From UBA1764 sp045616685 (GTDB lineage: Bacteria > Bacillota > Clostridia > Peptostreptococcales > Anaerovoracaceae), in contig JAZLHF010000022.1 in NCBI GenBank assembly GCA_045616685.1, forward strand, positions 1 through 64,000: 64,000 bases of DNA, read 5' to 3'. Shown here one piece after another: positions 9,094-16,708 of the stretch. The translations under genes and the position numbers were made by a program. The notes below the pieces were generated by a model. That model was given only the letters and a program-made list of their open reading frames with translations, had not been told where the DNA came from and did no database searches. Within the stretch, counting starts at the first letter, position 1; every line of letters starts with the position of its first letter.

Positions 9094-9551
9094 GCGTTTG
9101 TTGAACCAAATCCTCCGAGGCGTGCGCCACATGCCTCATCATCAATAGTTATGCCATATGGAAGGAAAACGCCCTGCGCAAAGGCTTTTCCAGCTTCAAC
9201 TTCCATGGTCTTACCCTCATGGCTATCGTTAGTAATCTTCACCATAATGTGGCCTTCATTTTCTGCATTATAGTAATCACTATCGATTACGCCAACTGTA
9301 TTATCAAGTTGTACTCTAAATTTAAATCCCAAGCCGCTCTTTGGAAGTATAAATAATACCCACCCATCATCGATTTTACATCTAAGCCCAGTCCTAACGG
9401 TAATGGTTTCTCCCGGGGCAAGTTTAATAGCAAAAGGCGTGCATATATCATAACCTGCGCTACCTACAGTTGCTCTTACCGGAATCTTAATGAGCTCAGG
9501 ATTTTCAAACTGTTTAGTACTAACTTTTTCAAACTTTGCAATTCTATCCAT
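9090..9551 (-). CDS. dut: dUTP diphosphatase
   Basis: 153-aa trimeric dUTPase, converting dUTP to dUMP to keep uracil out of DNA and supply thymidylate synthesis. Five family motifs can be placed: SAGYD (about 31), PKSGLG (about 71), a GVIDSDYY uracil-binding loop (about 87), the AFAQGVFLPYG strand, and the C-terminal phosphate-binding GGFGSTNA. It overlaps the M16 peptidase stop by 8 bases and the dgt start by 4. It ends in TGA after its natural terminal motif. Confidence 0.94.
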   Translation of the reverse strand: MDRIAKFEKVSTKQFENPELIKIPVRATVGSAGYDICTPFAIKLAPGETITVRTGLRCKIDDGWVLFILPKSGLGFKFRVQLDNTVGVIDSDYYNAENEGHIMVKITNDSHEGKTMEVEAGKAFAQGVFLPYGITIDDEACGARLGGFGSTNA

Positions 9552-10785
9552 TGATAATTCTCTTTAAATCTATTTTATTTCTGCTAATTATTGCGCCACT
9601 ATATTTTTTAATATCACTAAATTTTTCGCAAAATACTTTAACATCATCTAAAGTAACTGCATTTATTTCTTTCATGGTCTGCGAATCCGTATATACTCTG
9701 TCTAAAAGAAGGGATTGTTTACCCAAACGCATCATACGATTTTCAAGACGCTCTAGACTAAAAATATAATTAGCTTTAAGTCTTTGCTTTACATTTTCAA
9801 GTTCTTCAATGCTAATTTCAAGCCTTTTTAATTCATCAGCTATACCATTAATTGCATCCGATTCTTTACCCAAAGAAACCCCAGCATATATGAGAAAGAA
9901 GCCGTTATTTTGGTATGTAATCGGAGCTGAATACACACTATAAGCAAGCCCTTTTTCTTCACGAATATTCTGAAATAGCCTACTAGACATACTTCCACCA
10001 AGCACATCATTTACTACAGCCTGAGCATAATAACTTTTATCCCCCATACTGATAGAAGGAACCCCCAAGGCAATATGGCTTTGATTTACATCTCGAACCT
10101 TGCTTGTATATTTTGGGATTACAGATGGCAAGCAAGCCTTTCTATTAGTCTTCTTTTTAGCAAAGCTACTAAACGAATTATTAATTTGATTTATTAATTC
10201 TTTTTCCTTAAATGAACCTACAACAGCGACGACAATATGATCTTTAACATATTGATTTTTGATGTAGTCAACAATTTCATTATGCCCGATATTTTTAAGC
10301 GATTTCCTTGTACCAATAATTGAATTTGCAACATCAGTGCCGTACATAGTATTTTCAGTTAAAAGATCAATGACATAATCATCTGGCGTATCTGTTATCA
10401 TGCTCATTTCCTCAAGAATAACTTTGCGTTCTTTATTCATCTCTTTTTCATCAAAGAGCGAATTTGTGAGCATGTCAAATAGTATGTCACAAACTTGTTG
10501 AAACGCAGATGTTATTGATTTCGCATAATAACATGTATATTCTTTACTCGTGCATGCATTGTACTGAGCGCCTAAATTGTCCATCTGTTCGGCAATTTCT
10601 TTATAAGTACGATTCTTTGTGCCCTTAAAGAACATGTGCTCTATAAAATGAGAAATGCCAGAAATCTCGGGGTTTTCATATGCGCTACCAGCACCAATAT
10701 AAACACCAATTGAGGCTGCTTGCATTTCTGGAATTTTTTCAGTAATGAGTGTAATACCACACTCAAGTATTTTTTTATTAATCAT
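9544..10785 (-). CDS. M16 family zinc peptidase (processing-peptidase-like)
   Basis: 413-aa metallopeptidase of the insulinase/mitochondrial processing peptidase family. The inverted zinc motif HFIEHMFFKGT (HxxEH) is near residue 46, with the distal Glu in the EEMS segment about 75 residues later. The second, inactive-type half has GGSMSSRLFQNIREEKGLAYSVYS. Firmicute homologues follow pnp, as here. The start is taken at 10785 (MINKKILECG). The frame is open 40 codons further, but that stretch lies inside the palindromic element at 10805-10919. The chosen ATG has no clear ribosome site, so the start is less certain than the rest. Confidence 0.88.
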   Translation of the reverse strand: MINKKILECGITLITEKIPEMQAASIGVYIGAGSAYENPEISGISHFIEHMFFKGTKNRTYKEIAEQMDNLGAQYNACTSKEYTCYYAKSITSAFQQVCDILFDMLTNSLFDEKEMNKERKVILEEMSMITDTPDDYVIDLLTENTMYGTDVANSIIGTRKSLKNIGHNEIVDYIKNQYVKDHIVVAVVGSFKEKELINQINNSFSSFAKKKTNRKACLPSVIPKYTSKVRDVNQSHIALGVPSISMGDKSYYAQAVVNDVLGGSMSSRLFQNIREEKGLAYSVYSAPITYQNNGFFLIYAGVSLGKESDAINGIADELKRLEISIEELENVKQRLKANYIFSLERLENRMMRLGKQSLLLDRVYTDSQTMKEINAVTLDDVKVFCEKFSDIKKYSGAIISRNKIDLKRIING

Positions 10786-10804
10786 ATCAATAAAAAGAAA
10801 GACA

Positions 10805-10919
10805 TGAGCCCCTAAGCAATGATTGAGAACACTAAAAGCGCACCGCAGCCCGAAGAGGGTCGAGTTACGAAGCCCAATAATGGGCGAAACTGTGCTCACA
10901 AGCATTGCTTAGGGGCTCA
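10805..10919. repeat. Palindromic structured element between pnp and M16 peptidase
   Basis: Outer arms TGAGCCCCTAAGCAATG (10805-10821) and its exact reverse complement (10903-10919) enclose 81 bases. Inside are a hairpin GCCCAATAATGGGC (10872-10885), a second short GCCC/GGGT hairpin at about 10849-10860, and a weaker inner pairing of GAGAACAC with TGTGCTC. The whole folds as a multibranched cruciform or RNA. Its local base composition is more GC-rich than the surrounding intergenic DNA. No coding potential and no clear target-site duplication. It could be a miniature mobile element, an RNA processing signal, or an uncharacterised RNA. Confidence 0.7.
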
Positions 10920-10931
10920 CGATATTAAATA

Positions 10932-13070
10932 TTATTCTGCTTTAATAATTGGGGTATCTTCAAGCCCAATTCGTGTAAGATTTACTCTTCCCTGATTGTC
11001 AATCTCTACAACCTTTACGGTTACTGTATCACCAATGTTGAGCATATCTTCAACTTTTTCAACTCTTGCCTTGCAAATCTTTGAAATATGAAGGAGCCCA
11101 TCTTTTCCTGGAAGGCATTCAACAAATGCACCGAAGTTCATAAGTCTAACAACCTTGCCTGTATATGTCTTACCTACTTCAATTTCTTCAATTAGGCTAT
11201 TAATCATATCCTGAGCAACCTGAGCAGATGCAAGATCTGGAGAAGCGATAAAAACTTGTCCTTCATCATTGATATCAACTTTAGCACCTGTTTCAGAGAT
11301 AATCTTGTTAATTGTCTTTCCGCCTGATCCAATGATGACTCTAATCTTATCAACTGGAACCTGCATGCTTAAGATGCGAGGGGCATACTTGCTGAGCTCT
11401 TTACGAGATTCAGGTATTTCTTCGAGCATAAGTCCCATGATATGCATTCTGCCTTCTTTAGCTTGCTTAAGTGCAGTCTCAAGAATGTCTCGTGAAAGAC
11501 CATGAACCTTAATATCCATTTGAATTGCTGTAACGCCTTCTGCAGTACCAGCAACCTTAAAGTCCATGTCGCCAAGGAAATCTTCCATGCCTTGAATATC
11601 AGAAAGGATAGCCATCTTTGAAGATCCATCTGGTTCAACTCTTTCAATAAGACCCATAGCAATACCTGCTACTGGGGCTTTGATTGGAACTCCGGCATCC
11701 ATAAGTGCAAGTGTGCTGCCACAAACCGATGCCTGTGAGGAAGACCCATTTGAAGAAAGAATTTCACTTACTACTCTAATTGCATATGGGAATTCTTCAA
11801 CCGAAGGGATAACTGGAAGTAATGCTCTTTCAGCAAGTGCGCCATGTCCAATCTCTCTACGTCCTGGGCCTCTTAATGGCTTAGCTTCGCCTGTGCAATA
11901 ACCTGGGAAGTTATACTGATGCATGTATCTTTTTTCAGTTTCTTCAGTAATTCCGTCTATAATCTGAGCATCCCCTAAAGGCGCAAGTGTGCATGTTGTT
12001 AATGCCTGAGTCTGACCTCTCTTAAATAATCCTGTGCCATGAACTTTTGGAAGAATTCCTGTTTCGCACCAAATAGGTCTAATTTCGTCAAGTTTTCTAT
12101 TATCTGGACGAATTCCTTCATCCAAAATCATATTACGTACTGTTTCCTTACGGATTGCGTACATAACAGATGCAACATCCTTAGCAACGTCAAAATCAGC
12201 TTCTGGATACTTTTCAGCAAAGTAATCAAGTGCTTCCAGGTCAAGTTTTTCCATGTTATCAAGTCTTTCCTGTTTATCGTAGACCTGAATAGCTTCACGA
12301 TACTTCTTAGAGAATACTTCTTTGCATTCCGCCTCTATATCTGCATTTGGATGATAAAGTTCGATTTCCATCTTTGGTTTACCAACCTCAGCAACAACAT
12401 CTTTGATGAAGCGGCAAATCTTCTTAATTTCTTCGTGTGCAAACATGATTGCATCGAGCATTACCATTTCTGGAACTTCCTTTGCTCCTGCTTCTACCAT
12501 CATGATTGCTTCTTCTGTACCAGCAACGGTCATGTTAATATCACTTACTTCTCTTTCAGCAAGTGTCGGATTTATGATGAATCTGCCATCAACCCTACCA
12601 ACTACAACAGCACCTGTTGGGCCATCCCATGGAATATCAGAAATTGCTAATGCAACAGAGCTACCAATCATAGCACAGAATTCGCTGCTATGATCAAAAT
12701 CTTGGCTCATTACTGTAGCAACAATTTGTACATCATTAAAAAATCCCTTTGGGAATAATGGACGGAGTGGTCTATCCATAAGTCTTGAACGAAGAATAGC
12801 GTTATCAGAGAGTTTACCCTCTCTTCTTAAGAATCCACCAGGGATTCTTCCGACTGCATACATCTTTTCTTCGTAATCACATGAAAGTGGGAAAAAGTCA
12901 ATGCCTGGACGTGGTGACTTGCTCATGCAAGCTGAACAGTTAACGACAGTTTCTCCATAACGTACCATAACCTGACCATTTGTCTGTTCGCATACTTTTC
13001 CAATTTCGAGCTCTAAGAGCTTGCCGCCTACAGCTGTTCTGTAGGTCTTGTAATCTGTAAATCTACCCAT
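10932..13070 (-). CDS. pnp: Polyribonucleotide nucleotidyltransferase (PNPase)
   Basis: 712-aa 3'-5' phosphorolytic exoribonuclease of mRNA decay. Two RNase PH-like domains are separated by a helical linker; the second contains FKRGQTQALTTCTL and the catalytic-region GDMDFKVAGT. A KH domain follows (KIRVIIGSGGKTINKI, about 575-590) and then an S1 domain (VGKTYTGKVVRLMNFGAFVE, about 640). Length is canonical. It lies directly after rpsO, as in most bacteria. A strong hairpin sits between them. Confidence 0.97.
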   Translation of the reverse strand: MGRFTDYKTYRTAVGGKLLELEIGKVCEQTNGQVMVRYGETVVNCSACMSKSPRPGIDFFPLSCDYEEKMYAVGRIPGGFLRREGKLSDNAILRSRLMDRPLRPLFPKGFFNDVQIVATVMSQDFDHSSEFCAMIGSSVALAISDIPWDGPTGAVVVGRVDGRFIINPTLAEREVSDINMTVAGTEEAIMMVEAGAKEVPEMVMLDAIMFAHEEIKKICRFIKDVVAEVGKPKMEIELYHPNADIEAECKEVFSKKYREAIQVYDKQERLDNMEKLDLEALDYFAEKYPEADFDVAKDVASVMYAIRKETVRNMILDEGIRPDNRKLDEIRPIWCETGILPKVHGTGLFKRGQTQALTTCTLAPLGDAQIIDGITEETEKRYMHQYNFPGYCTGEAKPLRGPGRREIGHGALAERALLPVIPSVEEFPYAIRVVSEILSSNGSSSQASVCGSTLALMDAGVPIKAPVAGIAMGLIERVEPDGSSKMAILSDIQGMEDFLGDMDFKVAGTAEGVTAIQMDIKVHGLSRDILETALKQAKEGRMHIMGLMLEEIPESRKELSKYAPRILSMQVPVDKIRVIIGSGGKTINKIISETGAKVDINDEGQVFIASPDLASAQVAQDMINSLIEEIEVGKTYTGKVVRLMNFGAFVECLPGKDGLLHISKICKARVEKVEDMLNIGDTVTVKVVEIDNQGRVNLTRIGLEDTPIIKAE

Positions 13071-13107
13071 TTAACTTCCTAATTCTTTCTTCAACAACCA
13101 TAACAAA

Positions 13108-13133
13108 TACGGCGAAGCCCAAGCTTCGCCGTA
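13108..13133. terminator. Hairpin between rpsO and pnp
   Basis: Perfect 11-bp stem TACGGCGAAGC with a four-base loop. On minus it follows rpsO (13144) and precedes pnp (13070). The following sequence is only moderately U-rich, so it may be a partial terminator or an RNase processing site, as known for rpsO-pnp in other bacteria. Confidence 0.65.
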
Positions 13134-13143
13134 AATAAAACAA

Positions 13144-13410
13144 TTACTTTCTTAGGTTAAGGCGAGCAATAAGGTTTCTATAACGCTCAATGTCCTTTTC
13201 CTTGAGATAAGCAAGCAGATTTCTTCTATGACCAACCATTTTTAAAAGTCCACGACGCGAGTGATTATCTTTTGCATGCGACTGAAGGTGTTCATTAAGC
13301 TCATTAATTCTATAAGTAAGAATAGCTACCTGAACTTCTGGGGAACCTGTGTCACCAGGCTTAGTTGCAAATTCATTAATAATCTGCTGCTTCTTTTCTG
13401 TAGTAAGCAT
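13144..13410 (-). CDS. rpsO: 30S ribosomal protein S15
   Basis: 88-aa primary 16S rRNA-binding ribosomal protein. The N-terminal KQQIINEFATKPGDTGSPEVQVAILT, the SHAKDNHSRRGLLKMVGHRRNLLAYL core and the C-terminal RYRNLIARLNLRK are nearly textbook. AAGGAGA lies 9 bases before the ATG. The 128-base upstream gap to ribF is large enough for a separate promoter and an autoregulatory leader. Confidence 0.97.
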   Translation of the reverse strand: MLTTEKKQQIINEFATKPGDTGSPEVQVAILTYRINELNEHLQSHAKDNHSRRGLLKMVGHRRNLLAYLKEKDIERYRNLIARLNLRK

Positions 13411-13538
13411 AATAATTTCTCCTTTTCATATTATTTATACGCCGGATCTGAGTTACGGATGGAGATCCCAAAAACCAAGAAACGGTAAAATTTTTAACGA
13501 CTCATTTTAGCAAATTTTTCCTATTAAATCAATAGTTT
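13411..13538 (-). promoter_or_regulatory. rpsO leader region, possible S15 autoregulation
   Basis: 128 non-coding bases between ribF and rpsO. S15 commonly binds its own mRNA leader to repress translation, so this stretch may contain such a structure, but I cannot match it to a described S15 leader class. Only AAGGAGA next to the start is clear. Confidence 0.3.
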
Positions 13539-14462
13539 TTAGCTTAATTTATGATATTTTTTAGCCACTAAACAGTCTTTATCTATTTGAGCAGCCAAGG
13601 CATCCATGTTGTCAAATTTCTGTTCAAATCTTTGCATCTTAATAAACTCAACTTTTAATGGTTTACCGTAAATATTTTTGGTAAAGTTAAATATATGCGT
13701 CTCAGCATTTTTAGCAAAATCACCAATTGTAGGTTTATTGCCAACATTTGTTATGCTCGGATATGCTAAATTATCAATATAAGTATTGGTAGTATATACT
13801 CCATTTGCTGGAAGAGCCATAGATGCATCGAGGTTCAAATTTACTGTCGGGAAGCCCATTTTTCGACCGTTATGCTCGCCTTCCATTACTTTGCCATAAA
13901 TTACATACGAACGACCCGTATAGTTCAAATAGCTTTCCAAATCTCCTTTTTCAATGCATCCTCTAATCAATGTACTGGATACAACAAGCCCATCAATCAA
14001 AACTGGGTCAATAACAGTTACCCCAAATCCAAATTTTAATCCGAAGTCCTGTAAATCCTCATTTTTACCCATAGCTTTATAGCCAAAACTGTAATTAAAT
14101 CCGCAAACTGCATGTTTAATCTGCAAATCTTGAGCTAGTAAGTTTTTAGCAAAATCTTTAGGGCTCATTTCTCTGTAATCTTCGAAATCGAAACTAAATA
14201 AATAGTCTATTCCCATTCTTTCAATGATTTTAGCCTTATCATCAAAATTAAGAATGTTTTTAGTAACAACATGCCCGCTCATTACATTGATTGGATGCTC
14301 GGTAAATGTAAATACGGCAGATTTAATACCAAGTTTTTTAGCCTGATCTACCGTATGATTAATTAAGGCTTGATGCCCTTTATGAATTCCGTCGAAATTA
14401 CCAAGAGCGCAAACACAAGGCTCACAATTATTAAGTTCTGTTAATGATTTAAATATTTTCAT
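13539..14462 (-). CDS. ribF: Bifunctional riboflavin kinase / FAD synthetase
   Basis: 307-aa enzyme that phosphorylates riboflavin to FMN and adenylylates FMN to FAD. The N-terminal nucleotidyltransferase domain has GNFDGIHKGHQALI (HxGH, about residues 22-35). The C-terminal flavokinase domain begins near residue 180 with YVIYGKVMEGEHNGRKMGFPTVNL, containing the GFPTxN motif. The start overlaps truB by 14 bases. truB-ribF-rpsO is the normal Firmicute order. Confidence 0.94.
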   Translation of the reverse strand: MKIFKSLTELNNCEPCVCALGNFDGIHKGHQALINHTVDQAKKLGIKSAVFTFTEHPINVMSGHVVTKNILNFDDKAKIIERMGIDYLFSFDFEDYREMSPKDFAKNLLAQDLQIKHAVCGFNYSFGYKAMGKNEDLQDFGLKFGFGVTVIDPVLIDGLVVSSTLIRGCIEKGDLESYLNYTGRSYVIYGKVMEGEHNGRKMGFPTVNLNLDASMALPANGVYTTNTYIDNLAYPSITNVGNKPTIGDFAKNAETHIFNFTKNIYGKPLKVEFIKMQRFEQKFDNMDALAAQIDKDCLVAKKYHKLS

Positions 14463-15327
14463 TAAAAACCTTATCTAATTTGCCATCCTTAATCATGGCA
14501 ATTAATTTATCCGAGTTGAACACAGCAACAAGTTTTCCCATTTTCGATATATCACCGACTTGTTCTTTATATCTAGAGTTCCCATGCATAATAAGTTTGG
14601 CAACCTCATCATCGACATCAATATTAGGAAAATTCCTCATAACTTTATCCATTGATAAAATATAAGGGGCCAAATCAGAGACATCGCCTCGCTCTTTAAT
14701 CTCCTTTATAATAAACATTGGAATGGCATATATAATTTCAAATCCTGCGGCATTGGTTCTTACAAGACTTGTCATTATAGCGCCACAACCAAGAGCCTTA
14801 CCTAAATCTGCACAAATAGTTCTCACATATGTGCCACTACTACATTCGATTTCAAGGATTCCATCTTTACCATCAAAATCTACAATATCGCATTTATATA
14901 TATGAACCCTATTCGGCTTACGATCGATTGTTTGCCCATTTCTTGCTAAATCATAAAGTTTTTGGCCATTAACTTTTTTAGCAGAATACATAGGCGGAAT
15001 TTGATCAATATCACCAATAGGTAAATTACTTTTTAGCTCTTCACGTGAAACTTTCACATCGCTCTGTTTAACCACATTACCCCATATATCTTCAGTGTCG
15101 GATGTGTATCCAAGTCTAAAGCCTGCAATATACCTTTTCCCAAGCGGTTCAAAATATTCAATCAGTCTTGTGGCCTTACCAAAAAAAATAGGCAAAACTC
15201 CAGTAGCATTAGGGTCTAATGTACCAGTATGCCCTATTTTTTTCTCATGAAGTATGCTGCGTAAAATTGCACAGCAATCCATAGAAGTAAAATCTTGATC
15301 TTTATCTACAATAATAATTCCGTTCAT
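14449..15327 (-). CDS. truB: tRNA pseudouridine-55 synthase
   Basis: 292-aa TruB, making pseudouridine 55 in the T-loop of tRNA. Family start NGIIIVDKDQDFTSMD, catalytic Asp in KIGHTGTLDPNATGVL (about residue 40), RLGYTSDTEDIWG and the SGTYVRTICADLG motif. The start codon overlaps the preceding DHH phosphoesterase stop by one base, and the end overlaps ribF. Length is normal. Confidence 0.95.
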   Translation of the reverse strand: MNGIIIVDKDQDFTSMDCCAILRSILHEKKIGHTGTLDPNATGVLPIFFGKATRLIEYFEPLGKRYIAGFRLGYTSDTEDIWGNVVKQSDVKVSREELKSNLPIGDIDQIPPMYSAKKVNGQKLYDLARNGQTIDRKPNRVHIYKCDIVDFDGKDGILEIECSSGTYVRTICADLGKALGCGAIMTSLVRTNAAGFEIIYAIPMFIIKEIKERGDVSDLAPYILSMDKVMRNFPNIDVDDEVAKLIMHGNSRYKEQVGDISKMGKLVAVFNSDKLIAMIKDGKLDKVFNENI

Positions 15328-16334
15328 TAAAGTGCCGATTCTGCTTCCTTTGCAACTAAAGCTATAGCTTCTTCTGCGGACATTTCAAGAGTACAAGCTG
15401 CTGCTTTCTCATGCCCACCTCCTCCTAATTTTTCAGCAATCTGCTGAACATTAGCATAAGTTTTTGCTCGCATGCTTGCTTTAAAAACATTTGGAGACTT
15501 TTCTTTTAATACTATAGCAATTTCAGTCCCTTGAATGCTTCTAACAATGTCAATAGAGCTCTCGGTATATGAATACGGAACATCTAATGAGTTCCAGTAT
15601 GAGCACGGAATTATCGAAATCGCAATTTTTTTATCGCAGAAAAACTTTGTGTTAACTAATGCATAAGATTCAATCTGCAGCTGCTTAAGAGGCTTATTAT
15701 CATAAATTCTTGAGCAAAGTAATGCATGGTCAATTCCATATTCATACAATTCAGCAGCGACCTTAAGGGTTTCTGCATCTGCGTTTGAATACTTAAATGC
15801 TCCAGTATCAGTTACGATTCCCGTATAAATCGCTTCAGCAATTTCTTTTGTAATTTTATAACCTGATTCTTTTAAAAACTTATATACGAGAAGAGCTGCA
15901 GCAGAAGCTTTTTCATCTCTAACTATATAATCGACGAAATCATCATTTCCAGGATGATGGTCGATGCATACTGTCGTATTTGCTTTTGCCCAAATATCAA
16001 TTCTGTTTTCAATTCTTCCTGCATCGCTACAATCAACAGCGATTGCTAAATCATAGGCAAAATCGGATGGAGCACTTGTACCAAGATGTGCAGTATATCG
16101 CATTATAAATAAATCTGTGATATATTTTGAATACACGATAAATTCAGGGCCCCCTAAGAATGACACATGATCAGGTACACCTTCATCTGCAAGAATGACA
16201 ACATTTTTGCCCATAGCTGATAACGCTAAATATAAAGCTTTAGCACATGCAACACTATCCCCATCCATGCTGATATGAGGAAAGATAATTACACTTTTTG
16301 CATTCTTAACTTGTTCTGCAATTTTTTCAAACAT
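15327..16334 (-). CDS. nrnA: DHH-family phosphoesterase (NrnA-like)
   Basis: 335-aa DHH/DHHA1 protein. NrnA members degrade nanoRNA and/or dephosphorylate pAp. Motifs: HISMDGDSVAC (first ligand), AVDCSDAGR, the namesake CIDHHPGND at about 125, TDTGAFKYSN, and GGGGHEKAAAC in the C-terminal DHHA1 substrate domain. It lies between rbfA and truB as in B. subtilis-like orders, with one-base overlaps on both sides. Substrate preference (nanoRNA, pAp or c-di-NMP products) cannot be fixed from sequence. Confidence 0.88.
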   Translation of the reverse strand: MFEKIAEQVKNAKSVIIFPHISMDGDSVACAKALYLALSAMGKNVVILADEGVPDHVSFLGGPEFIVYSKYITDLFIMRYTAHLGTSAPSDFAYDLAIAVDCSDAGRIENRIDIWAKANTTVCIDHHPGNDDFVDYIVRDEKASAAALLVYKFLKESGYKITKEIAEAIYTGIVTDTGAFKYSNADAETLKVAAELYEYGIDHALLCSRIYDNKPLKQLQIESYALVNTKFFCDKKIAISIIPCSYWNSLDVPYSYTESSIDIVRSIQGTEIAIVLKEKSPNVFKASMRAKTYANVQQIAEKLGGGGHEKAAACTLEMSAEEAIALVAKEAESAL

Positions 16335-16708
16335 TACTTCTTTAATCCATCCAAAATTTTATCCATCTTCATCCCATATTCAAAAGACTCATCAAATTTA
16401 AATCTTAATTCTGGAATGTGACGAACCTTAACAGCTTTACCTATCTCAGAACGAATAAACCCCTGGCACTTATCAAAAGCTTTAAGAATTGTATCCTTTT
16501 CCTCTTGAGAGAATTCTTTACTTGGAGTAAATGATAAAGCTGTAATATACAGCGTCGCATAACTTCCATCTCCGGAAACATTAACACTATTAACTCCAAT
16601 CATTTTATCTTTAAATGCTGGATCTTTTAATTCTCCACGAATTAATATATCGCCTATCACGCGCTGAATTTCAGTTCCAAGCATCTTTGGTTTATAAGAT
16701 CTACCCAT
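16334..16708 (-). CDS. rbfA: 30S ribosome-binding factor A
   Basis: 124-aa KH-fold protein that assists late 16S rRNA processing and 30S maturation. Typical start MGRSYKPKMLGTEIQRVIGDIL, central VNVSGDGSYATLYITAL and RHIPELRFKFDESFEYGMKMDKIL near the C-terminus. Its start overlaps the infB stop by one base, in the conserved infB-rbfA order. Confidence 0.95.
   Translation of the reverse strand: MGRSYKPKMLGTEIQRVIGDILIRGELKDPAFKDKMIGVNSVNVSGDGSYATLYITALSFTPSKEFSQEEKDTILKAFDKCQGFIRSEIGKAVKVRHIPELRFKFDESFEYGMKMDKILDGLKK

Noticed and set aside
10786..10905. N-terminal extension of the M16 peptidase
   Set aside because: These 40 codons are translated from the palindromic element and do not resemble the family; MINKKILECG is the normal start.
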